Position numbers and translations under genes: made by a program. The notes beneath the pieces were generated by a model. The model saw only the letters and a list, made by a program, of their open reading frames with translations, was not told where the DNA came from and did not search any database. Shown piece by piece: positions 1-7,241 of a DNA stretch of 32,324 bases (its first letter is position 1; each line of letters starts with the position of its first letter). Origin of the DNA: a virus; the IMG/VR virus record IMGVR_UViG_3300022934_000093, positions 1 through 32,324 of that record. One strand, written 5' to 3'.

Positions 1-1
1 G

Positions 2-30
2 TTTACATTTAATGTGAAATAGTATAAGAT
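2..30 (+). promoter_or_regulatory. sigma70-type promoter upstream of the KxDG protein
   Basis: TTTACA (2-7) and TAAGAT (25-30) are separated by exactly 17 bases. The same architecture recurs at 29481-29509 and 30850-30878. The -10 box ends 6 bases before the ATG at 37, so the transcript should begin at or next to the start codon. No Shine-Dalgarno sequence lies between the -10 box and the ATG. The promoter match is direct; leaderless expression is inference. Confidence 0.65.
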
Positions 31-36
31 ACTAAT

Positions 37-1266
37 ATGGAAAAATTTAAAACACATATAACTGAACAGAAAAATACACATATGACTCACATCGAAGATA
101 AGGTTATCTACGGTGGTGTCGCTGGTACGCGTCAAGCTATCAATGCTTTGCGTGAACTTAGAGATATGCTTAAAGGAGTACATGATGGTAATGTATCTGT
201 TAAATGGGATGGCGCTCCTGCTATTTTTGCTGGGATTGATCCATCTGACGGAAAATTCTTCGTGGCTAAAAAAGGAATCTTTAATAAGAATCCTAAGGTC
301 TATAAAACTAGTGCTGATGTGGATGATGATACTAGTGGTGATCTGGCTGCTAAGCTTAAGCTCGCACTAAAAGAACTGCCAGCTCTTGGAATCAAGGGTG
401 TAGTTCAAGGTGACTTTTTGTATGGCCCCGGAGATCTAAAGACAACTAAGATTAAAGGTGAAAGTTATGTTACCTTTCATCCCAATACTATCGTTTATGC
501 TGTGCCAGCAAAGTCGGATGCAGCTAAGGCAATTAAGTCTGCAAAGATTGGAATCGTCTGGCATACGACCTATACTGGTAACACCTTCGAGTCTATGCGA
601 GCTTCGTATGGAGTTGATGTAAGCAAATTCAAGAAATCAAAAAATGTATGGTCACAAGATGCCATGTTACGTGATTTGACTCGTATCACTATGTCTAAAA
701 AGGAAACTGATGATGTTAATGAACTTCTTTCGCAAGCTGGGTTCTTATTCAACAAAATTGCGGGGTCTACGCTCCGAAGACTTGAAAATGAGGAAGAGCT
801 ACCGCGCCTCATTGAGCAATTCAATAACAAATACGTCAGAAAAGGACAAGTTATTGGAGATTCAGGACGACATGTATCCATGCTCATTCGTTGGATTAGA
901 TTACGTTACGGTAAAGAGATTGCCAAGCGTAAAACCGAACGCGGAAAAGCAGGACAACGTGACAAACTAGATAAAATTTTGTCATTTTTCTCAGAAGAAA
1001 ATAAAACTTCTTTAAAATATATGTTTGATTTGCAAAAAGTAATAGTTTTGGCAAAATTAAAACTTATAAATAACCTTAATAAACTTGGTAATATTAATAC
1101 CTTTGTAAAAACACGCAATGGTTATAAAGTAACCGGAGCAGAAGGTTATGTAGCAATTGACAAACTTGGTGGTGATGCAGTGAAAATTGTTGATCGTATG
1201 GAATTCTCATACAACAACTTTTCACCAGATATATTAAAGGGATGGGACAAGCCAACGAGGACTTAA
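37..1266 (+). CDS. DUF6267-like phage protein with ligase-type KxDG motif and capsid-targeting-like leader
   Basis: 409 residues, resembling a conserved protein of marine T4-like phages (DUF6267 from memory). The N-terminus MEKFKTHITE, followed by Q11, closely resembles the T4 internal-protein capsid-targeting leader, which the prohead protease cuts after Glu10. Residues 53-65 contain VKWDGAPA with K56-x-D58-G59, the form of motif I (lysine nucleotidylation) in DNA/RNA ligases and capping enzymes. GVVQGDFLYG (about 121-130) could correspond to motif III. The C-terminal third is Lys/Arg-rich and helical. The start at 37 is favoured because it keeps the leader, although Met16 is possible. The next gene follows immediately. 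A ligase-like adenylyltransferase fold is my inference; motifs IV and V were not placed with certainty. Confidence 0.75.
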   Translation: MEKFKTHITEQKNTHMTHIEDKVIYGGVAGTRQAINALRELRDMLKGVHDGNVSVKWDGAPAIFAGIDPSDGKFFVAKKGIFNKNPKVYKTSADVDDDTSGDLAAKLKLALKELPALGIKGVVQGDFLYGPGDLKTTKIKGESYVTFHPNTIVYAVPAKSDAAKAIKSAKIGIVWHTTYTGNTFESMRASYGVDVSKFKKSKNVWSQDAMLRDLTRITMSKKETDDVNELLSQAGFLFNKIAGSTLRRLENEEELPRLIEQFNNKYVRKGQVIGDSGRHVSMLIRWIRLRYGKEIAKRKTERGKAGQRDKLDKILSFFSEENKTSLKYMFDLQKVIVLAKLKLINNLNKLGNINTFVKTRNGYKVTGAEGYVAIDKLGGDAVKIVDRMEFSYNNFSPDILKGWDKPTRT

Positions 1267-1716
1267 ATGGCAGTAGGATTTAAAGATTTTTTAACTGTTG
1301 ACTATACACAAACTGGAGATGGTCAACTTGCAAGAAACGCTAAAAAGCGCAAAATGGATACTCCAACTGGTAATACAGGTGAAGCTGTAGAGCCAACTGA
1401 TGAAGCGTTGACAATGCAGCAAAGACGTGCAAGAGCTCGTCAAATGAAAAAGTATCAGTCTAGACTAAAAGTTGGTCGTAAAAAAGCTGCAGCTAAAATT
1501 GCAAATCAGGCAGTACTAAAACGTAGAGCTCAAAAAGCTGCACGGAATGCTATTGCTAAAAAGATTACTAAAGGTATTCCTAAGGCAGAACTCACTCCCG
1601 CAAGAAAGCAAGAGATTGAGAAGCGGTTAGATAAAATGCAACCTAGAATTAATAGAGTTGCAAAGAAGCTTCTTCCTCAACTTCGTAAAGCAGAACTAGC
1701 CAGAAAACGCGGGTAA
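1267..1716 (+). CDS. small basic conserved phage protein, probable internal head protein
   Basis: 149 residues, very rich in Lys, Arg and Ala from residue 55 on, as in a nucleic-acid-binding or scaffold-associated protein. It begins MAVGFKDFLTVDY, a variant of the leader on its neighbours, but with Asp rather than Glu where the prohead protease would cut. A low-complexity stretch around residues 55-60 (QQRRAR) precedes long predicted helices. It starts directly after the preceding TAA, with a GAGGA-like ribosome site inside the end of that gene. I recognise it as conserved in T4-like marine phages but know no function. Packaging with the DNA is inferred from composition and context. Confidence 0.75.
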   Translation: MAVGFKDFLTVDYTQTGDGQLARNAKKRKMDTPTGNTGEAVEPTDEALTMQQRRARARQMKKYQSRLKVGRKKAAAKIANQAVLKRRAQKAARNAIAKKITKGIPKAELTPARKQEIEKRLDKMQPRINRVAKKLLPQLRKAELARKRG

Positions 1717-1719
1717 AAA

Positions 1720-3210
1720 ATGATTAACAAATTTAGTCAGTTTCTTGTTGAAGAGGAAAAGACAGTTTATTTTACCTTTGGTAGAATGAACCCTCCTACA
1801 ATTGGTCATGGTAAGCTACTAGATGTTCTTGCTCAAAAGGCAGGTAAAAGCCCTTATCGTGTTTTTGTATCTCAGTCTCAAGATAAAAACAAAAATCCAT
1901 TACAATACAAAGAAAAAATTAAGCATGTAAGGAAAATGTTTCCTAAGCATGCTCGTTCTGTTATGGCTAATAAAAAAGTCAAGACAGCTATTGATGCATT
2001 AGTAGCTCTTCACAATGAGGGCTTTAAAAATGTAGTCATGGTTGTAGGTCAAGATCGTGTACGTGAATTTGATATTTTAATGAATAAGTACAATGGTCAA
2101 GATGCTCGTCATGGCTTCTATAATTTTAATAAAATCAATGTAATTTCTGCTGGTGATAGAGATCCAGATGCTGAAGGTGTTGAAGGTATGTCAGCCTCCA
2201 AACAGCGCCAAAATGCAAAGGATAATGATTTCACAGCATTCGCCCAAGGCTTACCAAAAGCCATGTCAAATCCAGATGCAAAACGTCTATTCAATGACGT
2301 ACGTAAAGGTATGGGTTTAAAAGAAGCCACAGAATTTAAAAACCATATACAACTTGCTCCGGTTTCAGATCTTCGCGAAGCTTATTTGAGAGATAATATC
2401 TTTGAAGAAGGTGAACAGGTAGTCATGACTAAACATGGTATTGTTGGTAAGATCAAACACCTTGGTACAAATTATTTGATTGTAGAATCAAAAGGTGAAA
2501 CCTGGAGATGTTGGTTGGACGATGTATCCAAGGTCGATCCGAACTTTGAACCATCGTGGGAAGTACAGAATCTTCCAAATGATGATTTTGATGGTATTAT
2601 AAGAGAAGCACTAAATGAAGCCACAACTCCATACGAATGGGGAACGCCTGAAGCTACTAAAAAAGCAAAATCTATGACACCTGGAGAAAAGAATGAGGGT
2701 AATGGACTTTGGTATAATATACGTAAAAGACGTGAAGCCGGTAAGCCTAGATTAAAACCAGGTGATAAGAACTATCCAAAAACATTAAAACCAGAAGCAA
2801 AACAAGATCCTGATATTAAAGATCGTCCAGGTGCACAACCTGCTGGCTACCATACAGGTTTGACTAAAGCTCAAAAGATTGCAAGAGATCGCCAGTTTAA
2901 AAAACAAGCCAAAATGGATGATGATAATCCAGCAGCGTATAAAAAGGCTCCTGGAGATCACACCTCAAAAACTAAATTGTCTAAGCATACTAAGCGCTAT
3001 CGCCAGATGTTTGGTGAACAAGACGGCCATGTTGATATGGCTAAGAAGCGTATTGATCGTGAAAAAGAGATGGATAAGAAAAAGCATGATCGTATGATGG
3101 ATAAAGCACGTCTAAGAGATGTCAAAAAACAAAATATGAAAGAATATGGTGGACCACCTATTTCAAGAGCAGAATATTTAAAACAAAAACCTATGAAAAA
3201 AGGCAGTTAA
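1720..3210 (+). CDS. NMNAT/cytidylyltransferase-like enzyme with capsid-targeting-like leader and basic tail
   Basis: 496 residues. The leader MINKFSQFLVEEE gives a candidate cut after Glu11. It runs straight into a nucleotidyltransferase domain (about 15-190) with GRMNPPTIGH, the (H/T)xGH signature of the NMN adenylyltransferase/cytidylyltransferase superfamily. GMSASKQR further on corresponds to the ISxTxxR nucleotide-binding motif. Both signatures look intact, so transfer of AMP or CMP to a phosphate substrate is expected, but the substrate cannot be read. A second part (about 215-280, starting near LREAYLRDNIF) looks like a small beta domain. From about 300 on the protein is Lys/Arg-rich and low in complexity, with a possible DNA-binding or packing role. 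The fold assignment is firm. Virion packaging is inferred from the leader. Confidence 0.85.
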   Translation: MINKFSQFLVEEEKTVYFTFGRMNPPTIGHGKLLDVLAQKAGKSPYRVFVSQSQDKNKNPLQYKEKIKHVRKMFPKHARSVMANKKVKTAIDALVALHNEGFKNVVMVVGQDRVREFDILMNKYNGQDARHGFYNFNKINVISAGDRDPDAEGVEGMSASKQRQNAKDNDFTAFAQGLPKAMSNPDAKRLFNDVRKGMGLKEATEFKNHIQLAPVSDLREAYLRDNIFEEGEQVVMTKHGIVGKIKHLGTNYLIVESKGETWRCWLDDVSKVDPNFEPSWEVQNLPNDDFDGIIREALNEATTPYEWGTPEATKKAKSMTPGEKNEGNGLWYNIRKRREAGKPRLKPGDKNYPKTLKPEAKQDPDIKDRPGAQPAGYHTGLTKAQKIARDRQFKKQAKMDDDNPAAYKKAPGDHTSKTKLSKHTKRYRQMFGEQDGHVDMAKKRIDREKEMDKKKHDRMMDKARLRDVKKQNMKEYGGPPISRAEYLKQKPMKKGS

Positions 3211-3211
3211 A

Positions 3212-3463
3212 ATGATTAACTTTAAAGCGTATATCACAGAAGACGCTACCGCTGGTCTCAAGAAAAAAGCAGAAAAGTCAGGTATGCCTCTTGGTATCCT
3301 ACGTAAAGTTTATAATCGAGGAGTAGCTGCTTGGCGAACTGGTCATAGGCCGGGAACCACACCACAGCAATGGGGTATGGCTCGAGTAAATTCATTTGTT
3401 ACTAAATCATCAGGTACATGGGGCAAGGCAGACAAAGATCTGGCGGCGAGAGTAAAAGGATAA
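3212..3463 (+). CDS. DUF5824-like small phage protein with capsid-targeting-like leader
   Basis: 83 residues. The first ten, MINFKAYITE, followed by Asp, form the clearest match after the first gene to a T4-type internal-protein leader (I-T-E cut site). The body carries a KKAEKSGMPLG helix, then VYNRGVAAWRTGHRPGTTPQ and QWGMARVNSF. This pattern recurs in phage head-region proteins that I recall as DUF5824. The function is unknown. The gene begins two bases after the preceding stop and sits in the middle of the leader-bearing cluster, so it is probably a minor internal or prohead protein. Confidence 0.75.
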   Translation: MINFKAYITEDATAGLKKKAEKSGMPLGILRKVYNRGVAAWRTGHRPGTTPQQWGMARVNSFVTKSSGTWGKADKDLAARVKG

Positions 3464-3468
3464 AAAAA

Positions 3469-4689
3469 ATGGCAGTAAGATCAGCAGATAAAAAACCAGA
3501 AAAATACGTTGGGCCAGACGGGAAACCTAAAATTAGAATGGTTCCTGTTGATAAAAACGTTGTAAAAAACGAGGATGCTTCAAAAGAAGCTCAGCACCAC
3601 GCTCAAGGAATAAAAGATGCTAGAGCTGATATGAAAGCTGCTAAGTCTGCTGATGCTATGACTAAGGCCATGAATAAACTTCAGCATCATACGAAAGCTC
3701 ATAAGAAAGCCAAGGCTGCGATGAGTGAAGCATATAACGAGCCTCAAGGTCAAGCAAAAAGAATGATGTCGCCATTGCAAAAAATTAGAATGGATAAAGA
3801 AAAAGCTGATCGTGATAGTGAAGGTAAACTAAAACCAGGTGCAGTTAAGAAAGAAGCAAAGGTTGACGAACTATCAATGACTGCTATTAAAAAAGGTGTT
3901 ACTCAAGGTTCTGGTATGAAAAATGTAGCAAAAGCTATGGGCAAAGATAAATTGAAAAAAGATCTTGAAGCTATGAAAGCTAGAATGGCTACAGAAGATA
4001 ATGTAAATGAATTGAAAAAGTCAACTCTTGCTAGATATGTCAAAAAAGCAAGTGATGATCGTACTCAAAACGCATACGATGTTGGAAGAGGTGCTAGTCC
4101 TTGGGATAGTAAAAAAGGACTTAAAAGACGTCAAGGTATCAACAGAGCTGTAAACAGATTAGCAAAAGAAGAAACCAAAGTGGATGAAGTACTAGATCGT
4201 CCAGGTGCATTAGATAGTTATAGAAAGAAAGCTGATGCAAGTGGTAATAAAGCACGTAATTCAGCTGTTCGTAAAATTTTAACACCTCCGAAAGATGGCA
4301 AAAGACCAGATCATTCTGATGAATTGAAGACTATGAAAAAGCGCAATAAAGGCCAAGATATGGCAGACAGAGCTGCTAACAGACATTTCCGTAAATCTCT
4401 TGGACTTGGCTATAATAGCAAAAAAGAATCAGTTGAATATGTAAATGAAAAACTAAAAGTATCTGATGGTATGGGTGCTTGGGTAGATGATTTTAAAAAG
4501 TCAGATGCACCACAGTTTAAAGGTAAGTCAGATAAAGAACGCCGTGAAATGGCTATTGCGGCTTATCTATCTGCAAAACGTGGCGCTAAAGAAGAAGGTT
4601 ATGTTTCTTATGCTCAGCAAAAAGCGGTATGGGCAAATAGAAAAGATGGTGGAAAAGGTCATCCAGATAATAAAGGTAAAAAGAAATGA
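3469..4689 (+). CDS. Lys-rich probable prohead polyprotein with repeated VDE/VNE sites
   Basis: 406 residues from ATG 3469. An in-frame ATG at 3418 would overlap the previous gene and lacks a ribosome site. The protein is strongly basic and low in complexity. It contains VDE at 132-134, VNE at 179-181, VDE at 238-240 and VNE at 325-327. Each fits the hydrophobic-x-Glu rule of the T4 gp21 prohead protease, and each sits between helical, basic blocks. The block after 181 (ELKKSTLARYVKKAS) resembles repeats in other T4-like head proteins. The last 80 residues (SDGMGAWVDDFKKSDAP onward) look like a small conserved domain. The likely role is scaffold or internal-peptide precursor. That role is inference from motif placement; no homologous function is known to me. 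Confidence 0.75.
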   Translation: MAVRSADKKPEKYVGPDGKPKIRMVPVDKNVVKNEDASKEAQHHAQGIKDARADMKAAKSADAMTKAMNKLQHHTKAHKKAKAAMSEAYNEPQGQAKRMMSPLQKIRMDKEKADRDSEGKLKPGAVKKEAKVDELSMTAIKKGVTQGSGMKNVAKAMGKDKLKKDLEAMKARMATEDNVNELKKSTLARYVKKASDDRTQNAYDVGRGASPWDSKKGLKRRQGINRAVNRLAKEETKVDEVLDRPGALDSYRKKADASGNKARNSAVRKILTPPKDGKRPDHSDELKTMKKRNKGQDMADRAANRHFRKSLGLGYNSKKESVEYVNEKLKVSDGMGAWVDDFKKSDAPQFKGKSDKERREMAIAAYLSAKRGAKEEGYVSYAQQKAVWANRKDGGKGHPDNKGKKK

Positions 4690-4946
4690 AAACGTTTTCA
4701 CAAGTAAGAGAAGCTTATAAAGATCCTGGTGAATACGATTACGAAGGCGAAATGGCTAAAGTTCAATTAAGAGCAATGGTTGATCAAGCATCTGACCTTG
4801 TTGACAAATTTGAAGATAACGAAAATTTACCTGAATGGGTCCAAAACAAAATCACAAAAGCTGCTGACTACATTAAAGATGTTTATTCTTATATGGAAGG
4901 TCAGGAAGATGAAGGTGATGAAGACGAAGAAGAGGATGAAGAATAA
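4686..4946 (+). CDS. small acidic conserved phage protein
   Basis: 86 residues starting MKTFSQVREAY, another variant of the leader found upstream. This one begins MKT like T4 internal proteins, with a candidate cut after Glu9. The middle is helical (residues 20-70, containing DLVDKF and LPEWVQNKITKAADYI). The last 15 residues are almost all Glu/Asp. It overlaps the previous gene by 4 bases and the next by one base, which suggests coupled translation. I recognise the type from marine T4-like phages, where it has no assigned function. The acidic tail beside very basic neighbours could let it act as a partner or chaperone; that is speculation. Confidence 0.75.
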   Translation: MKTFSQVREAYKDPGEYDYEGEMAKVQLRAMVDQASDLVDKFEDNENLPEWVQNKITKAADYIKDVYSYMEGQEDEGDEDEEEDEE

Positions 4947-5254
4947 TGTTATCTTTTAAATCTTTTATGGAAGAAAAACATCCAGCACTTAAGAGAGCTG
5001 GAGTATCTGGTTTCAATAAAGCTAAGCGTACACCAGGTCATCCAACAAAATCTCATATTGTTGTAGCTAAACAAGGTGACAAGGTTAAAACTATTAGATT
5101 TGGTCAGCAAGGTGTTTCTACAGCAGGAGCTCCTAAGAAAGGCGAATCAGATAGACAAAAAGCAAGACGTAAATCTTTTAAAGCACGTCATGCCAAAAAT
5201 ATCGCTAAAGGTAAGATGTCTGCAGCTTACTGGGCTGATAAAGAAAAATGGTAA
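4946..5254 (+). CDS. DUF6321-like basic phage protein with leader-like N-terminus
   Basis: 102 residues starting MLSFKSFMEEKH, which fits the leader pattern with a possible cut after Glu9 or Glu10. The body holds KSHIVVAKQGDKVKTIRFG, then a Lys/Arg-rich stretch (QKARRKSFKARHAKNI) and a final AAYWADKEKW. This order matches a small family of phage proteins that I recall as DUF6321. The function is unknown. It overlaps the stop of the acidic protein by one base. It is the last member of the run with leader-like N-termini. Confidence 0.75.
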   Translation: MLSFKSFMEEKHPALKRAGVSGFNKAKRTPGHPTKSHIVVAKQGDKVKTIRFGQQGVSTAGAPKKGESDRQKARRKSFKARHAKNIAKGKMSAAYWADKEKW

Positions 5255-5259
5255 TAAAT

Positions 5260-5538
5260 ATGGCTGAGAACACTAACACAAGACTTGATAGAATTGAGTC
5301 AAAACTCGATCAACTGGCAGAAGCTATGATTACATTAGCTCGCGCAGAGGAAAAGTTAGCAGGTTTGAAAGAAGATCACGATAGAACATTTGAGAGAATG
5401 AATAAATTCTCAGCAAAGTTAGATGATATTGAAAAGAAAGTAGATGATAATGCACGTGTTGTGCAAGTAATTAACAAGCTGTTCTGGGTAGCAATCGTTG
5501 CTGCAGCAGGATCAATCGCAGCTCAACTTTGGATGTAA
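5260..5538 (+). CDS. coiled-coil protein with C-terminal membrane anchor, XhlA/holin-accessory-like
   Basis: 92 residues from ATG 5260; an in-frame ATG at 5248 overlaps the previous gene. Residues 1-68 form a heptad-rich coiled coil (LDRIESKLDQLAEAM and later LDDIEKKVDDNARVV). One membrane span follows (about 70-90, LFWVAIVAAAGSIAAQL). This layout is shared by hemolysin XhlA-like phage proteins and small holin-associated membrane proteins. Lysis is therefore possible, but the gene is 3 kb from the spanins and among head genes, so the role is uncertain. Confidence 0.7.
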   Translation: MAENTNTRLDRIESKLDQLAEAMITLARAEEKLAGLKEDHDRTFERMNKFSAKLDDIEKKVDDNARVVQVINKLFWVAIVAAAGSIAAQLWM

Positions 5539-5548
5539 GGAGAAACAA

Positions 5549-6451
5549 ATGAGCGAATGGATCAAAAGGTTGGCTGAGAAATATTCTGAAGTCAACGAAA
5601 AGAAACTAACTGGAAACCAACATAAGTTGGATATGGATAAAGATGGCGACATTGATGGCGACGACTTTAAACATATGCGTAATAAAAAGAAAACTAATGA
5701 AGATGAAGTTGTTATGAATCCTAAGAAAGAGAAAAAAGAAAAAGAGACTATGGCTGCTGAAGCTAAGATCGATGAGATCTCAATGGATAAAGCAAAGTCT
5801 GCTTATGTCAGACGTAAGTCTCAAGCTCAAGGGGCAGCTGCACAGGGTTCAATGGACTATGCTAAAAAGCAAATGGCAAAAGCACGTAAGACAAAAGCTT
5901 ATATGGATAAACGTGAATCAGTTGATGAAGCGGTCGATCTTGAAATGCATAAAAAGGCTGCTGCTAGTCATGCAGCAAAAGCAAAGCCTGTAGGTAAGAG
6001 ATGGCCAAAAGGCGCTGAACAACACGATAATGCTGCGAGAGCACATCAGCATGTAATTAATATGCACAAAAAATTTGGTGCTGATCATGATGGTACTAAA
6101 GATGCAATCAAAGCGGCGAAGGCGGCAAGTCAGAAAGCATCTGGTATGAAAGAATCTACTCTTCCTCCAGTATATGCACGTATTATGGAAGAACGTGCTA
6201 AGCATTATAAAGGTGCTACAAAGCCAGAAGATTGGGATGAAAAAGAAAAGAATAATAAAGGCGCTATGGATATGAAAAAGGATATGAAATCCGGTGGTGA
6301 AGAAGCTCCTTATAAAGAAAAAGATGGTCATGATGATGCATCGAAAGCTGGTAGAGTAACTGGTTCTGCTAAGACTCGTCCTGGTGATAACGCTAAAGGC
6401 GATAAGAACATCATCAATCCAGTTAAAGGTGTAGTAACAAAAGAAACATAG
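5549..6451 (+). CDS. Lys-rich protein with EF-hand loop and repeated prohead-protease-like sites
   Basis: 300 residues from ATG 5549, which follows an AAGGAG ribosome site; the ATG at 5498 lies inside the previous gene. Residues 28-39 (DMDKDGDIDGDD) fit the calcium-binding EF-hand loop DxDxDGxIxxxD/E. VNE at 15-17, IDE at 74-76 and VDE at 125-127 repeat the hydrophobic-Asp/Asn-Glu pattern of the protein at 3469-4689. The segment after IDE (MDKAKSAYVRRKSQAQ) resembles the block after VNE there. The rest is basic, Ala/Lys-rich and probably disordered. It is a likely processed internal or scaffold component. The calcium loop is seen directly; the processing is inferred. Confidence 0.75.
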   Translation: MSEWIKRLAEKYSEVNEKKLTGNQHKLDMDKDGDIDGDDFKHMRNKKKTNEDEVVMNPKKEKKEKETMAAEAKIDEISMDKAKSAYVRRKSQAQGAAAQGSMDYAKKQMAKARKTKAYMDKRESVDEAVDLEMHKKAAASHAAKAKPVGKRWPKGAEQHDNAARAHQHVINMHKKFGADHDGTKDAIKAAKAASQKASGMKESTLPPVYARIMEERAKHYKGATKPEDWDEKEKNNKGAMDMKKDMKSGGEEAPYKEKDGHDDASKAGRVTGSAKTRPGDNAKGDKNIINPVKGVVTKET

Positions 6452-6460
6452 GAGAATATT

Positions 6461-6847
6461 ATGGCAATTAAACCCCCAGGATGGTGTGCAAATGCAATTC
6501 CAGGACCGAATGGATGGACAGATCCAAATAGTGGTGAAGTTTATGCTTCTGCTAGATTTACTCAAGCTCAGATTGATGAGTTTTATGGTAATACTACCGT
6601 AGATCAGGCGATCCATGACGATATTCAGAATGGAAAGATTGAAGCAGCAATTGCAGCCGCTACAAAAGTTGAAGAAGAAAATGATGATCTAATTGCAGAT
6701 TTGAACGATGATGGCGAGATTGATGATCTGGAAACTATGACAAAATCCGAACTAGAATTACTAGGGCGTGAACATGGGGTTGAACTTGATCGTCGTAAAT
6801 CTAAGAAATCATTGATTGAAACTATGCGTGGGATCTTGCCTAAATAA
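6461..6847 (+). CDS. conserved phage protein with EF-hand loop and SAP/HeH-like C-terminus
   Basis: 128 residues after an AGGAG site. The N-terminal half is a compact conserved-looking segment (KPPGWCANAIPGPNGW, then FTQAQIDEFYG). Residues 80-91 (DLNDDGEIDDLE) are an exact EF-hand loop, D-x-N-x-D-G-x-I-x-x-x-E. The last 35 residues (MTKSELELLGREHGVELD and on) look like a helix-extended-helix or SAP-type nucleic-acid-binding motif. It is the second gene in a row with a canonical calcium loop. No specific function is known to me. A structural or DNA-associated virion role is plausible from position. Confidence 0.7.
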   Translation: MAIKPPGWCANAIPGPNGWTDPNSGEVYASARFTQAQIDEFYGNTTVDQAIHDDIQNGKIEAAIAAATKVEEENDDLIADLNDDGEIDDLETMTKSELELLGREHGVELDRRKSKKSLIETMRGILPK

Positions 6848-6872
6848 AGTAAAATGCTTTATAAGGTAAACC

Positions 6873-7241
6873 ATGCAATTATTTGAAAAATTAGATTCAA
6901 AAAACTTTTTGTTATATGCTGCAAAGCATTATTATAAACCAAAAGTAATAGACGCTGAAGAATTTTATGATGATTTAAAAAGATTCATGTATCTAAAGCG
7001 TCTATTAAAACGTCATTATAAAACAGGTGAATTGTCGGAAAGGTTAGTACTTAATCACTTAATTGTAGTATTTAATGTATTTGATATTGAACCTTGTTTA
7101 AAGATGTTAGAATATCAAATTGATTCTAAATATTGGCCAGCCTTAAAGCCATTTTTGATATTCCTACGTCATATTAGAAACGATCAATATACCGACATAG
7201 AAATGGACAAGGTAGTTATAGAAAAACTAAGGAAAATATAA
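6873..7241 (+). CDS. conserved phage protein of unknown function, DUF7207-like
   Basis: 122 residues, mostly helical. It contains AEEFYDDLKRFMYLKRLLKR and LSERLVLNHLIVVFNVFD, a pattern I associate with a small conserved protein of T4-like marine phages encoded next to the gene that follows. It has no signal peptide, membrane segment or enzyme motif. Its stop TAA shares its last base with the next ATG, so the two are probably translated together. Confidence 0.75.
   Translation: MQLFEKLDSKNFLLYAAKHYYKPKVIDAEEFYDDLKRFMYLKRLLKRHYKTGELSERLVLNHLIVVFNVFDIEPCLKMLEYQIDSKYWPALKPFLIFLRHIRNDQYTDIEMDKVVIEKLRKI

Noticed and set aside
3418-3471. Upstream start for the Lys-rich polyprotein
   Set aside because: It lies inside the DUF5824-like gene with no ribosome site. 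ATG 3469 falls just after that gene's stop.
5253-5260. AATAAATA late-promoter-like motif
   Set aside because: A start 7 bases downstream would fall inside the gene at 5260. The motif arises from stop codon plus AT-rich spacer.
5918-6616. Long 232-codon open frame on the minus strand
   Set aside because: It is antisense to two well-supported + strand genes. Its translation (Ile/Phe/Ser/Cys-rich) is what Lys/Ala-rich coding sequence gives in reverse, and no ribosome site or domain is visible.
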